Shown here: one piece after another, positions 16,979 to 32,795 of the stretch
How the letters are laid out: each line of letters starts with the position of its first letter
Numbering within the stretch: position 1 is the first letter of the stretch
Assembly: GCA_964035795.1 (NCBI GenBank)
Contig: OZ038321.1
Span: 950,030 to 1,014,029 of the forward strand
Length of the DNA stretch: 64,000 nucleotides
Reading direction: 5' to 3'
Source: Pterobdella sp. o SKG-2022
Taxonomy: Eukaryota; Annelida; Clitellata; Hirudinida; Piscicolidae
Program-made: the position numbers and the translations under genes
The notes under the pieces: generated by a model
The model's input: only the letters and a program-made list of their open reading frames with translations
The model's database searches: none
Told to the model about the DNA's origin: nothing

Positions 16979-17579
16979 TTTGTTTAAAAAAATGACTTGA
17001 GCACCTGATTAAAACTGAACCAGCAACTTAAGCTCTCTTCGAATACTGCTTTCCTCTTATAACCAAAATAACATTAGACTATGGTGGGAAATATTGGCAA
17101 ATTGAGGGCACCAAATGCAGTATTGTCGTGGTTGAAATATCAGATATTAACTTTTGGTCTTGTAAGTTGAATTCAAGTTTCCATTGTTCACTTCTTTCTC
17201 AAAAAACTTGAGGTCTTTTTTTTCTCCTTTTGTCGAGTTGCTCCAATTTTTCTCTGCGTGTTTGAGGCCGTTTCAGACATTTTGTCTTGGTTTTCCACCT
17301 GTAACATCTCATAAAGACTGTCTCCGTAAAGCTCTGGCTTCTCTCTTCATTAAAAGCCTTAGCAATAATAAACTCGAAATTTTTATTCCACTGCTTAAAA
17401 AACTTCATAAAAATTAAAATCAGATAATGGTCCATGTTGCTGAAACAGGCATCATCCATTCCTTGAGGATTTGTTAAAATAATTAAAAAAAAGAAACTGA
17501 AAAAATTTACTGAGCTGAGGATTAAAAATATTTGCAGATTAATGCAAAATTCTTTCTTAAAATTTTTTGTATAAACAGT

Positions 17580-17738
17580 GCCACATAGAATACCAGCTCA
17601 TATTCGCCTCAACTTTATTGCCCTGTAGCAAGAGTCTATATGGATCAAGCCAGAGATGAAGTTAAAAAACTTTCAAAAAAGGAGAAGATAAGTTTACTGG
17701 GAGACTTTAACGTGGATGATAATTTAGGGATGTGAAAA
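17580..17738 (+). pseudogene. LINE endonuclease relic (LLGDFN motif)
   Basis: The plus frame from about 17625 encodes VARVYMDQARDEVKK, then LSKKEKISLLGDFNVDD and a TGA at 17733-17735. A short helix followed by hydrophobics and G-D-F-N is the catalytic motif of the AP-type endonuclease domain of non-LTR retrotransposon ORF2. Only about 40 codons survive, and no adjoining reverse transcriptase was seen. Confidence 0.6.
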
Positions 17739-18269
17739 CAGATCAAAAATAAAATGGCCCTTCAAAAATTTTTTGAATTTCTCAATTAAATTTACTTTTC
17801 AGTTGACTAAATGACATTTGAAATAAGAAAAAACAATTTTGTAATGTGAACTATCAGCTTCAAAAATGTAAGTTAAAAAACTAGCTCATTTTCATCAGCA
17901 TGAAGCTTTTTAATAAATTTACATATCTTCGTGTGAAACTTGTTTTCCGAATTCAATAAACTATCAGTCTAACTACATTGATTAATTTTTTAATACATTT
18001 GTTATAATATTTAGATAAATAAATGATCTTAGACAGATTCCCAGAACACAAACCCCTGCCTAAAGAGTTGACCCAAAACCTCATGAGGGCCAAGTATCAT
18101 GGGCGGGAGCATTAAAAAGAAAATTTGTTTTTGAAACTCTGAACCAGGCTTTTCATTATCTCTCCCTCTCATTCCTATGCTAAAACTGCTTTTCCTTTTT
18201 GTGGTCCATTTCTCTGAAACTCTTTTTTTGCAAATATCGAATCTTCTTTTCTCATTTTTCTTAAAAGTC

Positions 18270-18360
18270 TGAAAATTTACCTGTAAGCAGTATATAGCAG
18301 AGCGCCTCTGAGCGATGCGCAAAAGGCGCTGTATAAAATGTATACATCATTATATTCTTA
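18270..18360 (+). repeat. SINE/LINE 3'-tail fragment (GGCGCTGTATAAA)
   Basis: GCGCCTCTGAGCGATGCGCA at 18301-18320 followed by AAAGGCGCTGTATAAAAT resembles the GCGCT(A/T)TATAAAT ends seen at 8147, 23455, 51660 and 58573. No tRNA-like head is visible. Confidence 0.5.
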
Positions 18361-18607
18361 TTGTTACCACCAGAAAACCGCTTTTGAAACAAATATTTAT
18401 ATTTTGTTGTAATAAATACACGCAAAAATTGGATTATTTTACTAACAAAGATTCTTCTTATATAGAGATATTGTCCTCAGATTTGAAAAGTAACACTATT
18501 AGATAGAAGAGACATGATCCTATTCAAATTCAATTAATGGTTTTACACTAGCCACAATAATATAAGTATATTTTTTAAACATTAAAAACATCAATTGAGA
18601 ATTCATA

Positions 18608-18845
18608 CATTTATTTAAAAAAAGCTATAATTTTTGATAAGTATAGCCTTATCATAAAACATTAGCATCATGAGTATATTTCGAAACGCAAATAAATCTT
18701 TTTGAGATACAGACCTTTTTGTTAACTAATTAACATTTCCAAGTCTGTTGAGTCAAGCTTTGTATCTAATTGAATACTGCAAATTATTTAAACACTAAAA
18801 GTAATTTTATTAAATACAAAGCTTTTCGTTAAAAAAGTAATATTA
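18608..18845. mobile_element. Non-autonomous element joining two repeat arms
   Basis: The left part (18608-18668, with TATAGCCTTATCATAAAACA) matches the arms flanking 42531-43440. The right part (about 18786-18845, with CAAAGCTTTTCGTTAAAAAA) matches the hairpin family at 56945-57010. Finding both within ~240 bp suggests the two repeat types belong to one element family. Confidence 0.5.
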
Positions 18846-19019
18846 CCAATTAGGTCATCAAATTGGAATATTAAAGTTGGAAAATCATGAAAGTTTTTAC
18901 TAAATAAAAGTTAAAATAGAAAATTTCTAATATGGGTTTAAACTCGAAAAATATTTGTCAATTTTTGGGCTCCCTATCTTAAATCACTCGTAAGCACTGC
19001 AGCCTTCACAAACTCCTAG

Positions 19020-19145
19020 TGGAAGTTCACGCTTATTATAAAAAGCATAGCGTTTTTTACCCTGACCAATAGGATTAAAGCAGATTTGGACTGGATTTTT
19101 TAATTCGCTGCTTCCCTCGATAAGCAGGCATTTCAAAGGTATCAT
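19020..19145. mobile_element. Half copy of the 58.1-kb inverted-repeat element
   Basis: AAGTTCACGCTTATTATAAA and CCCTGACCAATAGGATTAAA, then GCAGATTTGGACTGGATTTTTT, match both arms of the element at 58096-58380. A conserved GACCAATAG block is common to all three arms. Confidence 0.65.
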
Positions 19146-19434
19146 TTATTTAAAAAATATCATTTTTTTTCTTCATTTTTTCTAACTCCTCTTCCTATCT
19201 CACCTATATCTTCATACCTCGCCCCACTTTCATATCTCCCCCCCATCTTCATATTCCCCCATTTTGATTAACATCTCACACAGCATTCAGTTTCATAACT
19301 CAATTCCATATACAAAGCTAAACAAAAAAACTCACGTGACAATTCATTATGCATGCCTATATAACACTTAAGCTCTTGATTAATAGTTTTTGATAACGGT
19401 TATTATATCTTTTTTCCTACCTATGTATCTATTT

Positions 19435-19469
<35 letters not shown>

Positions 19470-19472
<3 letters not shown>

Positions 19473-19718
19473 TTCTGGAAAATAATAGAAAATCAAAAAA
19501 ATGGATTATGAGCTTATTGAATGTTTCATCATTACAGTGTGTGAGTTTGTCTTGAGAGAAGCTTTGTTGAGTTTCAATGAACACGGAGAAGAGTGTTTAT
19601 ATAATGTTCCTTTTAGCTTTTGAACAGATAATTATATATATATATATATATATATTTATTTATTTATTCAATAATCTCATAATCCATTTTTTTGATTTCC
19701 TATTATTTTCCAGAAGTA
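19470..19718. mobile_element. MITE with 41-bp terminal inverted repeats and TA flanks
   Basis: Left terminus 19472-19512 begins CTTCTGGAAAATAATAGAAA; right terminus 19676-19716 is its reverse complement with about one mismatch. TA flanks both ends, inside a (TA)n tract on the left, as expected for Tc1/mariner-type insertion. The ~245 bp length and absence of an ORF make it non-autonomous. A second (TA)n tract lies inside at about 19632-19655. Confidence 0.85.
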
Positions 19719-19861
19719 ACCATCAACGTCTTCTACATCTTTTTCTAGTTTAAACTTTAGTTTTCTAGTATCTATTATCTTCATATCTTTTCTTGCTCTA
19801 TTATTATCCTATCTTCTCTCACACCCACCACTTTATATCACGGTTTTATGCATAAATTTTT

Positions 19862-20115
19862 TTGCTCTTTTCACCATGAGAAATCAAATGAACAGCCCAT
19901 GTGACTTTTAAACTTTTATGTCTCCATCAACAACTACTAAAGTTTCTAATCAACAAAATCCATTAAGTTGGGAGATGCGTATGATGATTTTATTACATTA
20001 TTCAACAATAATAGTTAATTTATGAGCTCATCAAGATCAGAGAGTAACTTGTATAAAAGCATTGAACTGCTGCAGTCGACAGCTGTTGAAATTGCTTTCA
20101 TTGGGTGCTTCCTCA
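19862..20115 (+). promoter_or_regulatory. Promoter and 5' UTR of lectin gene 1
   Basis: The TATA box TATAAAA is at 20052-20058. Transcription probably starts about 30 bp downstream, near GCAGTCGACAGCTGTTG, which contains a CAGCTG E-box. The ~250 bp block is about 95% identical to 23770-24013 upstream of lectin gene 2. An intron in the 5' UTR probably ends at TTCCAG (20191-20196), two bases before the ATG. Confidence 0.75.
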
Positions 20116-20198
20116 TTTTCTCAAATTCTCATTCAATTTTATTGTAAAATTGTTTTTTCTGGATGAAGTATTCATTATAAGTTATAACATTTCCAGAT

Positions 20199-20865
20199 AT
20201 GACTCTAAGCTGCATAGCTTTTTTGGCAGTCACTCTGCTTCTAACTGCATCTGCCCAAATATATAACCTGCCAAGCAGTGAAGTTTCATGTCCCTCAGGA
20301 TATGAAATCAAAGGTCAAAGTTGCTTAAGGATTGTAACTAAAAAATTGAATTGGACTGAAGCACAAAAAAACTGTTCTAGTGATGGTGGATACTTGGTTA
20401 ACATCATGTCCCAGAGAGATCAAGCTGATGTCCACAGTGTACTGAAAAAAATAAGAAGTAAATATCTTTTTCCATGTTTTTTATATAAGGTTTTGCTTAT
20501 ATCCATACATAGTTATCTTTTTATGTTGAAACTTTCAACTGAAAATTATTTTCGACGCAAATAATATAACAAAAATCCAACCCTTTCTAGCTAAATGCGC
20601 GACATTGTGGTTGGGAGGGCTATCTTACGGCGGAAATCCCTATTTCCTTAAACCAGCCCCTCCTGCGAATTTCAGTCCCAATAACTGGACCTATCCCGTA
20701 GCAGATCCAGAAGCTTACTCATGGTGGCAAGCCGGTCAACCAAACAATTTAATTGGGTTACAGAATTGTATTACTATCAGCTCCCGCTACTGGCGCTGGT
20801 ACGATGAGTTTTGTCACAAAGTCTTTTGTTCCATATGCCAGGCAGACAGGCTGGCTCCTATTTAA
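20199..20865 (+). CDS. Secreted C-type lectin domain protein 1
   Basis: Exons are 20199-20457 and 20591-20865 (TAA), 177 residues. A signal peptide (about residues 1-20, ending TASAQ) is followed by one C-type lectin-like domain: CPSGYEIKGQSC, then WTEAQKNCSSDGGYLVNI, the core LWLGG, and the C-terminal cysteines in WYDEFCHKVFCSICQ. The usual EPN/QPD calcium-site motif is replaced by QPN, so mannose-type sugar binding is possible but unproven. The domain has an insertion rich in Pro, Asn and Tyr between LWLGG and QPN. A polyadenylation signal AATAAA lies at 20892-20897. It is the first of a tandem pair; such proteins in invertebrates are often immune or adhesion lectins (family knowledge, not shown here). 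Confidence 0.88.
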
Positions 20866-20891
20866 GATTGACTTTGTTGTATTCATTTCAA

Positions 20892-20897
20892 AATAAA
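20892..20897 (+). terminator. Polyadenylation signal of lectin gene 1
   Basis: AATAAA lies 27 bp after the stop codon, followed by a T/G-rich stretch (GTGTTTTGAAGAATTGGTTTT in part). Confidence 0.7.
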
Positions 20898-22280
20898 GTG
20901 TTTTGAAGAATTGGTTTTATGATTCTATGAAAACAAATAGTTAAAAAACAAATAAAGCAAAGCCTTGAATATATATTAATTAGACTGTTATAAAACTGAT
21001 GACTAATACTTATCTATTTTCTTGAAAAACTTTTGGAAAAAACAACCCAAAAATTTAGCTTTCAGTTGATCTAGTTTGGCCTAAAAAAATATCGCTCGAA
21101 AAAGCGACTTGAAACCTCAGACATAGAATATATCGACCCATTGTCATACATGACAGAACATCTCACTGATTTCTGGAGCAAGTGCAATTTTTGATTCTGT
21201 TCTTATTTAAATGTTTCTAAATTTAATTTCTTGTCAACTGAAGCATTTTTGCTCATCGCAGACAATTTTCAATTTCATGACGCATGATACGTGAGGTTAA
21301 AGGGTGCTCTTTCAAAAACAACCTTCTAGATATAATGTGAAGTTGCACTAACGCATGCACAAATGTATAAAAATAAAACTTAGCAATGATTTGATGAGAA
21401 AAAACGAGCATTCTTGCCAAGTTCATTGGCTGTGAAGAAATTCAATGAATATTCAACATATGTAAATTTTCTAAATAAGGAAACCGAGAGGTACAATCAC
21501 CTCCCATTATCCAATAGAGAAGAAGAAGTTTGGCCTAGCTTGCCTTTTTGTTTATAAATACCTAATTAATTAACGTAGAAATTGATTCGTCAGCAAAGAA
21601 CATCGCTCAAAAAGCTTGCTTCTCTTATTATTGAAAACTATTAGAATGGCCCAACCCTACTTGATCCTTATTGGCCAGGTTGTTTATATAGAGTGATGTG
21701 TATCTTTGTATTAGTCTGCACATCTGAAGCATCTCGAAATGCTCGCGCATGTGCATTTGATATACTCTTGAGAAGTTTAATAAGTATGATTCTATTAAAA
21801 ATTACAACTTTACATATTAAAACCTAACTTTACTTGAACTTGTAGACAAAACCCCTAGAGTCATGATTTGGTCCTTTACGGAGATCCCATGAGATAGCAA
21901 AAACCATAAATTATTATTGTTACTTTAAGTTTTTTCTGTACAAAGAACTAAATTATAGAATTTGTTCAGTGAAAATGTCAGTGGTTCCTTATTTTACCAG
22001 ACACAAACCCAAAGGGTTATTTAAGAGTGGAGTTGTTGTAAGCAGAACTAATATCATTAAGAACCTTATAATTAAAAAATCAAATTTCCACTTTTAATTA
22101 CATAAATATTCAACAAAAATTATGAATACTTTTCTATACTTGAAGCCTTAAGAATGTCCAATGTGCTCAATGGAAAACCTTCCATTGCTACACCAACAAT
22201 ATATCAATATTCCACTATAGAATAATGATATTTATTAGCACCTGCGCATGAATCCAATTTAAGTAATTAAAAAATTTTCT

Positions 22281-22445
22281 GCCCGCATAGCTCAGCTGGT
22301 AGCGCGTTAGACACGTTATCTAAAGTAACCGAGTTCAATCCTGCGCGGGCCGACAATTATACACACAAGTAGTAGCGCCCTGTGAAACATCTGTTGAGCC
22401 AACGAAACCCCAATGTGGGGCGACTAATGGTCGTTCTAAATAAAA
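22281..22445 (+). repeat. tRNA-derived SINE, body type 1 (best-preserved copy)
   Basis: The head runs from GCCCGCATAGCTCAGCTGGT to GCGCGGGCCGACAA, with box B-like GAGTTCAATCC. The GCCCGC start pairs with GCGGGC near the end, like a tRNA acceptor stem. The body is AGTAGCGCCCTGTGAAACAT, then CCAACGAAACCCCAATGTGG and GGCGACTAATGG. Confidence 0.85.
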
Positions 22446-23433
22446 ATATTTAAATTATCATTTTCCTATCTTTTACCATATTTTTTTGTTTCCAAAGATT
22501 ATGATTGTCTTTTCTAATTGTGGTAAAAATTGACTTTCAAAATCAATTCATTAAATTGTTATTTTCTTTTTTTTGAAGTTGCTTTTATTATATTTTTTTT
22601 TAATTATATTTAACTTGTGCCTTTCAGAACCTACCATCTTTATATCTCTCCAGCTTATCTTTCCTTGCACTACCATTTTCACACCCCTATCTTTCTATCT
22701 CTTCCCCCACCGCTGTTTTTATATCTTTCCTCACATTCACCTGCATTCTGAAAATCAATTATTTCCATAATTGTGAAACCTGGTGTCTTTATCTTAAACA
22801 CCTATAACAGCTAGGCCAAAGGTAAAAACACCATTTGAGACAACTTATGAAACTAATAAGGCAAGATAAAATCTCTGATGTCTCTGAAAAAATAAAATCT
22901 CAAATGTACAATTTTAGATCAAACAGCTTATCGAGTTTTCTCATTTTTCTAAAACGAACTTGGTTGAATTTGAAATTTTTTTTGAAAATGAATTTTATTT
23001 TTTAAAATAATTCAATAATTTTTTCTAAAAAAAATCATTTTTGCAAAACTACGAAACTAAAAGCAACAAACTAAACAAGTTGAATAACGTAATTAAAATT
23101 TTAACTTGTGCAACATTTGTTTAAGAAAAACAATTCAAGCAAAGGCGGTTAAGATTTAAAAGTGGACATTAATAATTACATTGGCTGCGGAAAGGAAAAG
23201 TTGAGCCAAAGACTTCAATAAAATGTCTCTAAGGAAGAATGAAGAAAAGTTTGCCGAATTCAATGAGAACACACAACACCAGGTCTTCAATAAATTGAAG
23301 AAAATGCACTAAACTGAATTTTCCACACTTTAGTGCACCTGCGCCATAGTAGAAAAATGCACAAAAGAATAAAAGGACTTCTCCATTTATCTCTTCATTT
23401 GTCTATCTCTCATTTATTTTATCATTGTTAATG

Positions 23434-23605
23434 TAATGTAATGCGGTATTTATAAGGCGCTTTTCCTTATAGATCAAAGCGCTTGCTACAAATTTAATGT
23501 AGCGAAAACACACTGTGGAACAAGTGCTAATTGTTGGCCCAACGCGGGATCGAACCCGGTAACTTTATATAATATGTCTAACCTCTGAGCTGTATAGGCC
23601 GACAT
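23434..23605 (-). repeat. tRNA-derived SINE, body type 2, inverted
   Basis: Read on the minus strand, a tRNA-like head (box B within ATCGAACCCGGTAAC as written on plus) is followed by the GTTTTCGCTACATTAAATTT body, then GCGCTTTGATCTATAAGGAA, GCGCCTTATAAATACCGC and a CATTACATTACATT tail. Confidence 0.85.
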
Positions 23606-23769
23606 GAGTGTTTTTATAGAAATAATTTAGATTTTAGAAATACCCAAAAGTATATATTTTATACTTTCTTGTTTTCTCTTTCACCTTACATTGCCATTCA
23701 GTAACTTCTTATCTTTCTTACACCCACCATTTCCATATTATCCATTGTGAATTGTTGTATTAAATTTTT

Positions 23770-24013
23770 TTCACCATGAGAAATCAAATGAACAGCCCGT
23801 GTGGCTCTTAAACTTTTATGTCTTCATCAACAACTACTAAAGTTTCTAATCAATAAAATCCATTAAGTTGGGAGATTCGTATGAAGCTTTTATTACATTA
23901 TTCAACAATAATAGTTAATTTATGAGCTCATCAAGATCAGAGAGTAACTTGTATAAAAAGCATTGAGCTGCTGCAGTCGACAGCTGTTGAAATTGCTTTC
24001 ATTGGGTGCTAGC
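23770..24013 (+). promoter_or_regulatory. Promoter and 5' UTR of lectin gene 2
   Basis: The TATA box TATAAAA is at 23952-23958, and the same GCAGTCGACAGCTGTTG initiator region follows. About 11 differences over 245 bp separate it from the gene 1 promoter. A 5' UTR intron probably ends at CACTTCCAG, two bases before the ATG at 24104. Confidence 0.75.
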
Positions 24014-24103
24014 TTATTTCCTAAGTTCCCATTCAATTTTAGTTAGAAATTGTTGTTTTTGAAAAAAATTAGTTTATTTTTATTGAAATTTGCACTTCCA
24101 GAA

Positions 24104-24841
24104 ATGACTCTAAACTTTGTGGTTCATTTGGCAGTTGTTCTGGTTTTATGTGCTTCTGCACAAGCCAGTTAGTTCTTTTTCATATTTGAAAAATTTTTTT
24201 TTACCATAATATTTTAAAATTTTCAACACCAACCCGACAACCCTACCAGTTTTGTGTCCACCGGGATACAACGTCACTGGAGACATATGTCTCAGAGGCG
24301 TTAGTGAAAAGTTAACTTGGTTAGATGCCCAGCAAGAATGTGCCAAAGATGGGGGCTATTTGGCTAATATTTTGACTCAAGCCGATTCAGCTAGTTTTTT
24401 GAGTATAAAATTCGATTTGCCAGGTGATATTTTTAGCTTTTTGAGAAAATTTTCCAAACTTTATTTCTACTTTACTCGTTTGAAGTATTTCTAAAAATAA
24501 TGTTTAAAAAGATGTTAATGGAGACCAGATTCAACTTTTACACACACAATAAAATAATCGAAATATTTCCAGATAGTTGTTATACAGATCATCTGAATAT
24601 TTGGTGTGGTGGTCTAGTATATGAAGGTCATTCTTACTTTTTTAACCCTCCTCCATCACCCAATTTCGACATTTACACTTGGTTTTACCCCGTTCCCAAC
24701 GAAAGAGCCTATACTTTTTGGTATAGTGGCGAACCAAAAAATGATGACATGAAAAATTGTATTGCTTTATACGACTTGTGGTGGTTTAGTGATAAATGCG
24801 ATAAGAAGCAATGCTCGGTTTGCCAGATTGATGGTCAATAA
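24104..24841 (+). CDS. Secreted C-type lectin domain protein 2
   Basis: Exons are 24104-24167, 24250-24423 and 24573-24841 (TAA), 168 residues, all in phase. The signal peptide (MTLNFVVHLAVVLVLCASAQ) is encoded by its own exon, unlike gene 1, where signal peptide and first half of the domain share one exon. The domain shows CPPGYNVTGDICLRG, WLDAQQECAKDGGYLANI, the core IWCGG (Cys in place of the usual Ile or Leu), then GEPKNDDMKNC and WWFSDKCDKKQCSVCQ. GEPK stands where EPN is expected in a calcium site. Protein identity to gene 1 is roughly half by eye. Confidence 0.87.
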
Positions 24842-24902
24842 GGCCTGCCGTATCAAATTTTGATCGGTGAAATCTATCAATTTCATTTTTAAAAAATTTT
24901 GA

Positions 24903-24908
24903 AATAAA
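24903..24908 (+). terminator. Polyadenylation signal of lectin gene 2
   Basis: AATAAA lies 62 bp after the stop codon, followed by a GTTGTTCTTG stretch. Confidence 0.65.
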
Positions 24909-24959
24909 CATTTCAAAGTAGTTGTTCTTGATTCTATAAGAAAATCATTCAAAAATAAA

Positions 24960-27475
24960 CCTTACTGACTTGAAGCCTCGAACTAAGCTAAACTGAAAAA
25001 TTATATCTGTTTCTAACTTCCAAAAATGCTTTGAATACAAAAAATCTAACTAAACTATTAAATTGACATTACATTTTCAAAGAACACTAGACAAAGTTCA
25101 CGTATGACAATGTTAGTTTGAAGTGAAAAAACACGCGGAAGGTAAAGAAGCATCTCCAAAAATACCACTCTAAAGAGGTGTCAGCTTGGAGAGGTCCAAC
25201 AAAACCCTTCATACTTTTGGAAGTACTCCTACACTTTTTTATAAATATTCTATCATACATCGATGTTATTTCACTAGTTCAAATTGTAGGGAGCATACAA
25301 GATCCCTTATTATTAATATAACAATAATACTTTTCTCAAAAAAAACAAGGAATCTTTTGGTAATGGAAAATTTCCTTTCAAAAAACTTTTTTATTTTAGC
25401 TTCAATTAAGAACCAACTGTTTTTTATAACTTTTGTCTTTCAGACTACTCCATTTCAATGCTTGTATGCACCACGAGAAAAAATATACGACATGCACCTA
25501 AACAAGAATCCAGGGGTTTAGAATTCCGTTATTATATATATCATAATAAATTAAGTTCTGTATTAAAAAACCCATAGTTAGGTGAATTATGATACCAAAC
25601 TTTTCCATTTTTTGGAGCATTTGAACTTCTTCTCAACGCATATTTTGATGCTGAAGTATAACTCGAAAAGAGCAATATACATGAATCAGCAACTTTCAAA
25701 GCAAAAAGTTTTTTGTGAAAACCTACCAACCTCATCATTCAAACTCCATGAGTAATTCTTTTCTAGAAATTAGCTTTTTGAAGAAAATGACGGGTTTTCT
25801 ACCAGGGCAACGATGCAAAGACATAAGCAACGACCGAGCTCTTGTATTGTTCATATCATTCATCAGTTTGGGATGGAGTCTTTTTGTAAGAGCTATTTTT
25901 AGATGATGGAGGAAAACTCTTCGGAAAAAACTTGATTGTTGGAGGCAAAAGCAACCTTGAAGTGACCACTGAAGAGGCCAAAAGTGACATCAACATCTTG
26001 GGCTTGAAAGTATGGTGCTTTAAAGGGTTGAGTACATTTTAAAAGTTTATATTTTGAACGCAGATTTTCAGAAATCTGTTTTTATCATTAGGTTCATTTA
26101 AGTTCTAAATATCAACTTTTACAGTGTTCGTTTAAGCACAATATAGCTTCAAGACAATTTTATTCCACGAAGCTTTTCGTCAGATAAACTTACATCATCA
26201 AATGGAGGTACAAATAAAAAAGTTTATATTACGAAAAGCTTCGTGGAACAGAATAAACTCCTAAAAGTGTTTTCAACTGAATATTTACGTTTGGCTCGAC
26301 GAATTTGAAAAAAACTCCAAGGCTGTTACTCATTACTCTAAAATTTATTTTTTTTAATATTTTTTATTTTTTATTCAACCGTAAAATTTAAAAATCATTT
26401 TCTTGAACATGCGAGAGTACCTAGCCCACTACAAGCATTTCCTCTCTGGATGGCCAGACTTAAAAGTATAAAATTTGTTTTCAATGATTTGAACAAATGA
26501 ACCGGAAGGATTTCTTTCATTTCTAGAAATATTTTCAGAAAAATGTTGTTTTACCTTGAAAGATAAGCAAACTATACTGCCGCATGAAACGACTCATGAA
26601 TAAGACAAGTAGGTGACAGCTGCGATAATCTCACTAATTCTGAGGGATAACTTAGAAATTAAGTTTAATATTCTTTCATCAGCGTTAATTTCGCTGCAGC
26701 AAGGTTGAAACAGACGCGAAAGAGTAACGAAAGGATGGTCAATATTTTTCTGTCTTCTGATTGGCTGCTAAAATTTCAGATTTTTTTTGCAAATTTTGAA
26801 AAAAACAATTTTTAAATGTGAATTTCTTGTTGTGGTTTGATTGGTTGATTTAAATTAAAATTTTTTTAGCAACTAAAAAAAATAATCATTTAGTTCAAAT
26901 TATATATTTTTTTCGGATTTTTAAAAATTTTAGAAATTTTCAGCAACCAATCACAACACAGCAAAAAGATTAACGCTTCGTTCGATCAGACTCACCCGAA
27001 ACAGACTGTCAAAATAATAGTTTATTGGTTGATGAATAATTATGGACGTAAAAAAAGCTCGTTTGTGTGTGTTATATCAATAGAATATTAATTTTATTTA
27101 AACTTATTAAAATTTATAAAAAAACAATTTTGTATCAACGTTAAAAAATTTAGTTTTTTTTTCAATATAGTTTTTCTTGCATTTTTTTTCTTCAACCTTT
27201 AATATTAGTTTTTTTTGTTCACAAACAATTTTAATCATCAAAAAAAAATTTTAACACTATGTTTTCATAATTCATGATTATTTTTTAGCCAATAAATATC
27301 TTTTGTGAGTTTGGAAATGGTTTCAATTTGGCTGCGTTATAAACATGCTAACGAAGAATCACTAACTATTCTTGCTCATTGATCCCTCATTTTATCCATT
27401 ACTTGCTTTTAGTGAATTAGAACTGTTTTTAAAAATAAAGTTATAGAGTTTTGTTAAACTAATTTTTACTTCAAA
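24960..27475. other. Intergenic region with hairpin elements, upstream of CDC5L
   Basis: No gene was recognised. It contains a hairpin-family element at about 26150-26275 and an inverted pair containing GATTGGCTGCTAAAATTTCA at 26758-26780 and TTTCAGCAACCAATCA at 26937-26952. The last 500 bp before the CDC5L ATG are T- and A-rich with no clear TATA box. Confidence 0.45.
26110..26300. mobile_element. Hairpin-family element (AAGCTTTTCG core)
   Basis: ATTCCACGAAGCTTTTCGT (about 26162) pairs with ACGAAAAGCTTCGTGGAAC (about 26232), with CTTACATCATCAAATGGAGG between. It continues into AAACTCCTAAAAGTGTTTTC as at 51610-51630 and 59440-59460. The following GAATATTTACGTTTGGCTCG is shared with the LINE copy at 52400. 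Confidence 0.75.

Positions 27476-32795
<5,320 letters not shown>

Larger units (their letters stand above)
20930..23765. other. Intergenic region between the two lectin genes
   Basis: It contains a type 1 SINE (22281-22445, plus) and a type 2 SINE (about 23434-23605, minus). No other gene was recognised. GTTTGGCCTA near 21074 recurs at 21529, suggesting a small local duplication. Confidence 0.5.

Noticed and set aside
17199..17459. Minus-strand 86-residue basic ORF as a gene
   Set aside because: No recognisable domain, no splice context; next to a LINE relic and possibly a worn repeat, but I could not assign it.
18029..18322. 97-residue minus-strand ORF
   Set aside because: Overlaps a SINE/LINE tail fragment and shows no family pattern.
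25715..26030. Possible glycosidase-like gene remnant (stretch with LDDGGKLFG)
   Set aside because: Similarity too short and the frame broken; no supporting neighbouring exon.
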